From NCBI GenBank assembly GCA_902806565.1, contig CADCXA010000036.1:62001-126000 (forward strand): a DNA stretch of 64,000 nucleotides, in the 5' to 3' direction. The stretch's first letter is position 1; each line of letters begins with the position of its first letter. Under the pieces are notes generated by a model. The model saw nothing but the letters and a program-made list of their open reading frames with translations. It had not been told where the DNA came from and did not search any database. This DNA comes from Hypoxylon rubiginosum. Lineage: Eukaryota; Ascomycota; Sordariomycetes; Xylariales; Hypoxylaceae. Both the position numbers and the translations under genes were made by a program. Below, in pieces: positions 56,099 through 64,000 of this stretch.

Positions 56099-58394
56099 TA
56101 TGGGCCAGACTCTACTGAATTTTCTTTGCAACGGCTTACGGGGGGATGCCGAGTGTGAATGAACCCTCTGCTAAGCAGGTATTCCAGCTGATATTCCACT
56201 TGGCTTTTATATACTGAAATAATCTTAAGCTTGCCTGGACAAGTAGAGAACTTCGTTTGCCGGTATTGTTATAGGCACATCGTTATTAAAAGGAGAGTTT
56301 TATGTTCGTGCCGTATACCATTATCTGCTTTCTATAGTGCCGCCCAAGTTATTTCCTCCCTACCTCCTAATAACTAACACACCCTCAGCCGTGACTTACC
56401 ATATTTGCCCCCGCTGTAGATCCAATGGTCAGTTTCTCATCTCACTGCTGACTTTTGTATACCTATCTTTGGATGATCATATACAATGGCCTTCTTAACT
56501 TGGACACAGAACCCTCCAATATGATCAATCTGGATGCCTACCAGGTATCTAGGCTAGCATAGGGCAGGGGGGGTTCCTAATAACTGTAAATAGCTTATTA
56601 GAAAGCATCTACAAACTGTCGCCAATAGATGGTATTGATAATATCAGAAAGGTCTGCGGAAGACTAATATTGAACCGTGGTTCTCGGGCTGGCTCCTGAA
56701 TTCGGTAGCTTCGGGTGTCTTAGTCAAAGTAGCCTAACATGGTATCATATAAGCGTCTGTGAAGATACAACGGAATTGTCCAATGGTAGGAATTGTAATA
56801 ATGGGAGCCCGGAATTTGCATAGCATTGGTATATGAATCAGATCGAATTGATGGTCATCTCAGTGTCGGCCGATCCTCTCCGGATCACACTGGCAAGTCA
56901 TCGTCGGGGATAGGTATCCATGTAAAGGGATTTGCTTACCATCGGTCACACGGCGATTCTTAGAAAGAGGTATCCAAACTGATCTGGCCAGATCATTAAG
57001 CTTCTAATTTCAGCATTACCATTATGAGCTAACTAGAAATATATCCAAGCTAGAAGGCCTTTCGTGTGAGCTGCACAGGAGAACGCTGATAGCTAGTACG
57101 ATCGGTTGCTCGATATAGGAGCCTTACTACCTCCCTACCTACCTACATGCAGTTTATTCCACCTCCTTAAAGAGTATTCTGACTACATGTGAATATGAAG
57201 TAGGAGAGGAAATTGCTGGTTTTCGTTTTGCTACTAAATGCCATTTGCAGCTTGTGTCTACCTCTTACCTGGTAGGAGGTACCTAGGTTAACTATTATCA
57301 TGTATATCAGCCGTTCTTATCTGCCTAGGTAGGTGCCTAGGAGGTAATTTTGGTGATGTTTTAAGCAACGAGATCAATCTATCTGAAGTGACCGGCAGGA
57401 GTTCGAAACATTTGTCATCAAGGTTGGTAGTTTTCCTCGGAGCCGTCTCGGCCTCCGGGTGTAAGCTCCTCCGCAAGTCCCGGCGAGCCGACTAGCCTAG
57501 CCACTTCTGTAGACCGTGTTTTAGGAATCGTCAAGGTGTCATAAGACGCAGCGTGCCCAGTAATACGGCAAAGCTTGAAGTATCGCTCACTCGTATGTGA
57601 GAGGAGAAGCTCCACTAAGGGTAATTAACTCTATCTAAAGAAGAGACTATGCCATGATAAAACACCAGTCACGTTGGCAAGAAACAGCGGACTCGGCTTT
57701 ACAGACCTGTAGACTGTTGCTTCGGGAGCGGATACTGCATATTTCGTAAGAGATAGAGACGTGGGGAACTTCTCAGACGGGGTTGGCTTTAGAACTGGCC
57801 GGTCATGGTATAGACAATCCGTAGTCTCCTTTAGGCGATCTACATACTGACAAGAGCTAGGCGGCCGAACGTCGATTGGCTTGTAGTAAGCAGAGATATA
57901 CACATGTTGGCTTAAGGTATCATGTGGAGTTGGCGGCCAGTTCCATTTAGACGATGTTAGGATGAGGCAAAGATCTAGATACTGCCCTGAAGTGAGTAGG
58001 TAGTCTCGTGACTGGCTAGAGAAGTAAACATATCAATAAGTTGAGGTAAGTTTTAGATGTTTGGTCCAAGATAGGTTCTGGTATTGTTGGCGAACTAGGT
58101 GCCATGGTCCAAACACCTGGAGTGCAGATTAGCAGAGCAACAGGACAGGAGTTGCCAGGAGTCCCCGCAATGATGTGCAGAAAGTGAATTCAGCCCGGTC
58201 CAATAGGGAAGGGTTCACGATAGCGAATTGGAAGTTTCTCAACAAGCGGGTCTATTGTGCTAATTGGGTGCCTCGATGATGAATGGCAGCGGCTATAGAT
58301 GTTTCCATTGCTTATCTTTCTTCTTTTTTTGCTTTTCATCCGTTCTTAACAATAGAAAATGTTATATAAAAAGTTTGAGGCTCTAGCTGTAGGA

Positions 58395-58418
58395 TAATTA
58401 TAATTATAATTATAATCA
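58395..58418. repeat. (AATTAT)n microsatellite
   Basis: About four AT-only 6-bp units. Confidence 0.85.
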
Positions 58419-59102
58419 TAATCTAAATGTGCAGGCTGCGAGTGAGGAGTGAGCATAAGCGGGAGCGGGAGCAGGAGGGGTTAAAAAATAGAGGTTTGCA
58501 TTAACAATGCCTCAGTGGGTACGTGTAAGAAAAGAAAAGATACTAAAAAGGGTAGGAGCTTGGAGCACTTTAAATAATTCCGGTGCTTCAGTGGCTCGGT
58601 TTGGTGGGCTAAGTGGGCATGTGGCTATTAAAAAAAAAGAATTAAGAGGGAAAAAAAAAAGGAAAAAGTGACGCGCTTTCGGTGGGAAAAATGGTGGTGT
58701 CCCGAGCAGGGATGTTTTTTTTTTTAAAGTTGCGTAACGAATGGAAAGCGCCAGGGCGCGACGACGGATCGACAATTTTTTTTTAAACAAACCACATCAC
58801 CATTGGAAGTGGCCCATTGTCCTAAGCCAAAGTCAATATTGAATAAAAACCACAAGCACGACGTCTATTATCTCCAGTATCTATCTTATCTATCTATCTA
58901 TCAACCTTAGGTATGCACACATACGAACCATTCGCAATACAATTCACTAGTCGCCATTCGTCCATGCGCAAACATCCCCAGCAACGGGGAGAACAGGGCA
59001 ACCAGGGTTTTATTAAAGGCTTAATGGTTTTCAGATTTTGGTAATCTCTCTAAACCTTACCCTTACCACTTGTCTCACTTAACCTTGGGCGCGCTTCTTC
59101 CG

Positions 59103-59150
59103 CGTCGATACGTCCGTCGATACGTCGATACGTCGATACTACGATACTAC
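59103..59150. repeat. 8-bp CGTCGATA tandem in the forkhead gene leader
   Basis: Four to five units with small interruptions, followed by ACGATACT copies. It lies about 400 bp before the forkhead ATG. Confidence 0.8.
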
Positions 59151-59299
59151 ATAGCACACCTGGGCACCCATTAAAGGTTAACTCGCCCATCCTTCAACCC
59201 ACGAACCAACTTTTGGCCCTTGAGGCTCAACAAGCATCCTTGCTCTATCCATAATCCAAATCCAAACCCCACTTGACTCTTTCGTCCATCCGCTGCGTT

Positions 59300-59335
59300 G
59301 CACATCGCACATCGCACATAGCACATAGCACATTG
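59300..59335. repeat. 7-bp GCACATM tandem in the forkhead gene leader
   Basis: Units GCACATC (two) and GCACATA (two) plus a partial copy, 190-220 bp before the forkhead ATG. Confidence 0.82.
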
Positions 59336-59522
59336 CGACAATACCGTCTACGACAACTGCTACCAAATCGAAAGATTTGCGCTGGTAACTTGACTTGCCA
59401 GTCACGACCCTCTCTCCATACGTTTGAGCTGTATATTCAGACAAGCGTCTCTTGTAATACCTCCTTTGACCTTGCTTCACCTTTCTATTGCTTTGCCAAT
59501 TGTCAGGTAATGGGCATCTAGA

Positions 59523-61768
59523 ATGCCTTCCTCGTCCAAGCGATCACAGAGGGCGCGTCGCACTCGCGACCCCAGCCCCGACCCTCCCCAGCAGGAGCAG
59601 TCATCCCCTTCGCGCCCTACGAAGCGCAGAAAGAAGGTAAACCTCGTCTCCCCCCTCAATTTGCTACTCTCTTCCGCCTGCTAATTGCGTCGCATCAATC
59701 CAGGTAGAGGAACCTATCTCCGAGCCCATCGAGGACGAAGGCTCAACTCTCACTGTCGACAACTCGACTCTCGAAGCCCCTAGCGACGATGATCGATTGA
59801 TTACCCAAGTCACCGAGCATCTGCGAACCCTCGCTACTCAGGCCAGTAAGGATCATGCCAACGTGATCCACGAGGCCAAGACCGAGGACATAGAGGCCTA
59901 TGCCAAGATATCTGCTCGAGATTGGACGTATTATATCAAGTCCTTGTCCATTAATATCGGTCGGACTTCTGAACCTTCCCACGGTCACCCCTCGGTCCAA
60001 GACCCCGACGACAAGGACTTTGTCCACATCGACCTCGGCCCGTCCAAGACATTCTCCCGCCAGACAGCCGTTATCTTCTATGATTCGGAACCCGGCAAGT
60101 GGTTTATCAACGCAAAGGGACGCAATGGAGTCAAGATCAACAACGTGCTTTTAAAGAAATCTGATGATCGACACGCTTTATCTAGTGGCGAGGTTATCGA
60201 AATTGGCAACCTCGAGATGATGTTTGTCTTGCCAGGAAGCCTCGGTCCTCTTCGGATACACCCTATGTACCTGGAACAGGCTGGTATCAAACCTCCGTCG
60301 TCTAGTCCTGCACGTGAGACCGGCCGCACCGCTCTGCCGACAGCACCTCCTGGCGATCATCCGTCTTCACAGTCTACAGCAAGACCATCTTCGTCTCGTG
60401 GCCAGCCGTTCCAGCAGCCGATCGCTCCTGCACCCCCGGATTACAGACGCCCGGGGACCCCGCCTGCGCCCAAGGCCCGTGCGAATGCATCTCAGCAAAA
60501 GACGCCTGCGCATGGCTCTTCTGGAACCGTCATTATGAGCCAGAATGACATAGACTTGAGCAAGGATGAGAACAAACACATCAAGCCCCACTTCAGCTAC
60601 GCTCAGATGATCACCCAGGCTATCATGAGCACTGCTGAAGAGAAACTGAATCTCGCCGGTATATACCAGTACATTACAACACATTATGCTTACTACCGGC
60701 ATCAAGCGGCCGGTGGCTGGCAGGTGAGCTCTCCATATTTAACTTTTGGGTTTCTGGAGTTGAGATACTGACTAGACTGTAGAATTCGATCAGACACAAC
60801 TTGTCGCTAAACAAATCCTTCTCTAAGGCGCCACGAACGACCGATGAGCCCGGTAAGGGTATGAAGTGGGAGATAGTACCTGAGGCTCGAGACGAAATGA
60901 TTCGAGTTGCCTACAAGGGTGGGCGTGGGGGCCACCGCGGTTCTTCTGTTCCATCCTCGCCCAATCAGCCTAGCCAGCTGAGCCAGCTGGGTTACATCAG
61001 TCATGGTCCTAAGGATGTCTTGGGCGGCGAGCTTATGCCCCGTAAACGCAAGGCTTCAGTGGCTGGGTCGCCACCCCCTAAATCGTCCCTGCAACAGGTT
61101 CAGGTCACACCCGACAGAAAACACCTACCATCGGGATTGGCGAGCCTCCAGGATGGCAGCCCTCTTCCCCGCCGCAGTCCTCTCCCGCGCCGCAAGGATG
61201 CTGATGCCGCGAGCTCATTCAGCACGGCCGACACTCTGCCGCCTAACTCGCCGCTGGCCCTTTCGTCATCGTTCTTCCAGGACGAAGGCGCCTCCTTTGT
61301 GACTCCGGCGCCTCATCGAGTTCATCCCCGCCTCGCTCCCCCGAGCACGGCTCAACGACCCAGTCAGCATATGCCGACCAGCTCACCTGCTCCCTTCTGG
61401 AAGTTCGCTGATCTGCACAGCACACCGCTCAAGTTGCAGTACGACTTGAGTCCCTCTAAGACTTTGGGTCTGGCTAGCAGTAGTAGTCCTCCCGCCGCCA
61501 ATGACCAGTCGCCTGTTGCTAGCCCCACCAGGTCGACGACCCGATCTACGCGTGCTGGGACACAGGAGCGTGCTACAGTGATGGATGACGATGAAGAAGA
61601 TGGTGGTATCGATCTTTCCAAGTATGTTACTCCTTCCTTGTCTAACGATTTTACTGATGGATCGCGTGGCGATACTAACTACTATGTAGGGGTTTTCAGA
61701 GCATCGGTTCCTACCATGCTCCCGTCAATACGGGCAACTTCATCCCTCGAGCTAATGGCCGAATATGA
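59523..61768 (+). CDS. FHA-forkhead transcription factor (Fkh1/Fkh2 family)
   Basis: Cell-cycle transcription factor with an FHA domain followed by a forkhead DNA-binding domain, the architecture of yeast Fkh1/2. Model: exons 59523-59636, 59704-60723, 60783-61621 and 61690-61768; introns 67, 59 and 68 bp; 683 aa. The N-terminus is basic (PTKRRKK). FHA about 100-200: '[15 protein letters not shown]', '[19 protein letters not shown]' and '[11 protein letters not shown]'. Forkhead from about residue 332: '[20 protein letters not shown]', '[15 protein letters not shown]' and, across intron 2, '[19 protein letters not shown]'. The C-terminal half is Ser/Pro-rich with many SP/TP sites. The last intron has a perfect TACTAAC 9 nt before the acceptor, and its removal gives the family-like ending '[19 protein letters not shown]'. 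Reading through the intron also stays open, giving a different tail. Confidence 0.92.
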
Positions 61769-63202
61769 GGCAATCCTATTCACGACTCATCCTTCATGAT
61801 CGGTCGATCTTGGCGGAGGCATCGCTAGTTTTGTCTCCCCTCAAGCTTCTACGGAACTATTATACGGAAGCTTTCGCTTTTACACCGTTGCATTGTACGA
61901 AAATATTTTTAGCTACGACCATCTGCTTTCCTAAGTTGCGACACTACTCCACGAAGTTGCGACAAAGCTGCTTTTGCTTTTAGGGAGGCCCGAGCAGGAA
62001 GGCCGGCTGGCCAAGGGCGGGTCTATTTGTACTTGGTATGGCATATGGACAAGCAAGGCGATGGTAGGAGTTCCGGCACATTTCACGGCTCTCTCACACT
62101 TCCCTTTTTCCCCTTTTTTTCTCTTTACGAGACACAAAGACAGACATGCTGGCATCACTGCTGATCGGAAGTTAAGGCGAAGAGGTACTGGACTGGTAGG
62201 GGAACGGATTAAGGGGGGGATCTGCATTTTCCGGCGGGAGGATGGATGGGCCTTGCTATTGTGTTTGTCAGATTTTCTGTTTTCGGTTGCGTTTTTGCTT
62301 TTGACAATTGCAGTTTCAGTCATACGTATTGAACAAAATGTTCAACGAAAACATACAAAATGACGATTCATTCATGAAAAGCCTCGTCCCCTATTGCACA
62401 CACGAGAGTGAGTGATGTGGGAATCTTGGCATAAGTACAGCACTTGTACAACTATACGTACGGATGGACTTATGAACTTGCAAGGTGAGAGTGAAGATGT
62501 CTATTAACGAACACGAACACGAGATGGCCAACATTTACATATAAGTGCCAAGTCGTGTGCCGTGTCGTAGCGTATGGAGAGGGGTTCTTTTTCCCTTTTT
62601 GCCCCCTTAACATGCCTTTTTTGGTACTCGAGTTAAGTTTCCCCAGACCAGACCAGACCAGACCAGACCTTACTGACGCCCCGTTACCATCTGCCTGCTA
62701 TATACATAACACAACACACTTCACCCAAACCGCCTAGGTTCGGTTTGAGTGTCGTAAGATTTTTGAGCTGGGAGTTTAATGCCAATGACGTCGTCCTGTT
62801 AGAATCCCCGTATACCTCTTATTCACGAACTGCCTCCACTCACACACCTCCAAAAGCCGTAGGAGTTAGGGTGGCCAGGAAGGGAAGGGGGGGAAAAAGA
62901 TACCTCGGATATATGCGCAATGCAGAATGCCCCCCCCTTTTTTTTTTCCATTCTTGAGATCTCTATACACCTGGTTTTTTTTTGAAGAGAGGGAGAAAGG
63001 TTAGGGAATAGGATAGGATTTCCTACCTTCTCTCTCTCATCAGTCAAATGACGCCCTGAATCTGAAACTCATGATGCTCAGGTAGTAGGACGTTCCTCAT
63101 TCTCTTCCTATGTCCCCCTCCCCCCTTGATACCTTTAGCCCCCTACTATATAACCCTCCCTCTTCCCCATAATCCACATCTAGTCGTCGTCTCGAGTCAT
63201 CA
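61769..63202. other. 1.4-kb convergent intergenic region
   Basis: 3' flanks of the forkhead and Clu1 genes. Contains an AGACC tandem (62643-62669) and poly-T/poly-C runs near 62930-62950. No credible gene. Confidence 0.45.
62643..62669. repeat. (AGACC)n microsatellite
   Basis: Five consecutive 5-bp units. Confidence 0.9.
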
Positions 63203-64000
63203 TTACTTTGCCGAGGCCGAAGTCGCCACGCGGGTGTTAGGTCCGCCGCGGCCGGCGCGCTGCTTAGTGCCGCTGCTCTTCTTCTGCGCCGTGTTGCCCT
63301 CGATGAACTTAATAAGGTCGTCGATGCTCCTGGCGTCAGGTTTATCCGACTGCGGCTGGCTCAGCACGGTAGGCTGGCCCGCGGCGACGCCGGCGCCCAG
63401 GGCGACGTTCCGGGCTGGGAATCGGATGCCGGCTCGTAGACGCCTGGACTGGGCGTCCTTGTCCCGCTTCGCGATGGCGACGGCGTTCTGGGTGAGCTGC
63501 TCGAGCCACGTCTCGGCCTCCTTGGTGTTGTTGTTCTCCGGGCCGAGCTGTTGCAGGAAGATGTTGTAGCAGTCGCGCATCTTGCCTAGGGCCGCCTTGG
63601 ACTCGTTGTCGAGAGCTAGGGCCTGAGCGAGCTGGAACAGGAGGCTGGCAGCAGGCAAAGACTGCTTGCCCACCACTCGTTCGCAGACAGCAAGAGCCTG
63701 CTCGAACCAGATACGGGATTCGTGGTATGCTTGCATGTGCTGGAGCATAACGGCAGCGTTGTTCAGGGTTGTGATCGAGTCCGGATGATCGGGTCCGTAG
63801 ATGATCTTCCATAGGTCAAGAGCATGCTTGACGTACGCCAGAGCTGTCTTGCTGTCCCCAGATCCGTGTACATAAAGACCAAGGTTCAGGTAGTATAGCA
63901 ATGTCTCTGCAGAGTCGACGCCCAATGTTCTCTCTGCGACGATGACGGCTTTCTTAGCCAGATCCACGGCGGCTTCCTTCTCCTCTAGTTGGTAATAAAT
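63203..64000 (-). CDS. Clustered-mitochondria protein Clu1/CluA, C-terminal part (cut by window edge)
   Basis: Cytoplasmic protein required for normal mitochondrial distribution; yeast Clu1 also associates with eIF3. Only the C-terminal 265 residues lie in the window; the frame runs open through position 64000, so the gene continues to the right. Visible: tetratricopeptide-like repeats with the Clu signature 'AERTLGVDSAETLLYYLNLG', 'ALDLWKIIYGPDHPDSITTL' and 'NNAAVMLQHMQAYHESRIWF', then 'EAETWLEQLTQNAVAIAKRD', and a basic Gly/Ala/Ser-rich tail ending in VATSASAK. No intron in this part. It converges with the forkhead gene. Confidence 0.9.
   Translation of the reverse strand: MYYQLEEKEAAVDLAKKAVIVAERTLGVDSAETLLYYLNLGLYVHGSGDSKTALAYVKHALDLWKIIYGPDHPDSITTLNNAAVMLQHMQAYHESRIWFEQALAVCERVVGKQSLPAASLLFQLAQALALDNESKAALGKMRDCYNIFLQQLGPENNNTKEAETWLEQLTQNAVAIAKRDKDAQSRRLRAGIRFPARNVALGAGVAAGQPTVLSQPQSDKPDARSIDDLIKFIEGNTAQKKSSGTKQRAGRGGPNTRVATSASAK

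Larger units (their letters stand above)
53191..59522. other. 6.3-kb gene-poor region upstream of the forkhead gene
   Basis: No frame with a known domain. Holds a TGTCTAGTCGC tandem (53521-53547), several TACCTAGGTA/TAGGTACCTA-type elements between 55294 and 57341, AATTAT and TATC runs (58395-58418 and 58879-58903), and CGTCGATA and GCACAT tandems (59103-59150 and 59300-59335) in the probable leader of the forkhead gene. Confidence 0.5.

Noticed and set aside
1..64000. CRISPR array, prokaryotic operons, rRNA genes or 5S rRNA
   Set aside because: No spaced direct repeats of CRISPR type, genes are intron-containing and monocistronic, and I found no stretch resembling 5S or large rRNA.
1..64000. 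Transposon open frames or RIP-type AT-rich islands
   Set aside because: No reverse transcriptase, integrase or transposase motifs were seen in any frame, and the gene-poor stretches are not strongly AT-skewed.

Overview
This window is from the nuclear genome of a filamentous ascomycete (Pezizomycotina, probably a Sordariomycete). The genes carry short introns of about 50-215 bp with GT...AG ends and CTAAC/TACTAAC-like branch sites. The gene set is typical of the group: coronin, Pob3, Ste12 with C-terminal C2H2 fingers, an FHA-forkhead factor, a FHA-RING ligase and a NACHT-ankyrin receptor. A split tRNA-Glu with an 18-nt intron also fits. I rebuilt 18 protein genes (one cut by the right edge) by choosing splice sites that keep family motifs and reading frame intact. 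All splice models are read from sequence only and have no transcript support.

Layout. 0-9.4 kb: mitochondrial ribosomal protein mL46 (-), Golgi pH regulator (+), a HeLo-like/NACHT/ankyrin NLR (-) and a Pex11-family protein (-). 9.9-18.3 kb: intron-containing tRNA-Glu(CTC), a secreted Thr/Ser-rich probable GPI protein (-), an APH-fold kinase (+), the tRNA thiolation protein Ctu2/Ncs2 (+) and an oxaloacetate-type mitochondrial carrier (-). 19.8-31.1 kb: Dma1-type FHA-RING ligase (-), FACT subunit Pob3 (-), coronin (+), histidine biosynthesis HIS6 (-) and the 40S assembly factor Faf1 (+). 32.6-35.1 kb: the mating/pathogenicity MAPK transcription factor Ste12 (-).

35.1-46.1 kb is an 11-kb gene-poor stretch with no recognisable gene. 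46.1-48.9 kb has a divergent pair, a peroxiredoxin-like protein (-) and Misato/Dml1 (+). 51.5-53.2 kb holds a lone class III aminotransferase (-) with gene-poor DNA on both sides (48.9-51.5 and 53.2-59.5 kb). 59.5-61.8 kb encodes a forkhead factor (+), and the right edge holds the C-terminal TPR part of Clu1/CluA (-).

Most genes are unrelated core housekeeping genes, often in divergent pairs with compact shared promoters (mL46/GPHR, Pob3/coronin, HIS6/Faf1, Prx-like/Dml1). The accessory-looking elements are the NLR, the secreted protein, the aminotransferase and the gene-poor blocks. I found no CRISPR array, rRNA, recognisable transposon or secondary-metabolite cluster. The points most worth following are an in-frame cassette exon in STE12 whose skipping would fuse two zinc fingers into one, the HeLo-like NLR, and a dispersed family of TACCTAGGTA/TAGGTACCTA palindromes in intergenic DNA.
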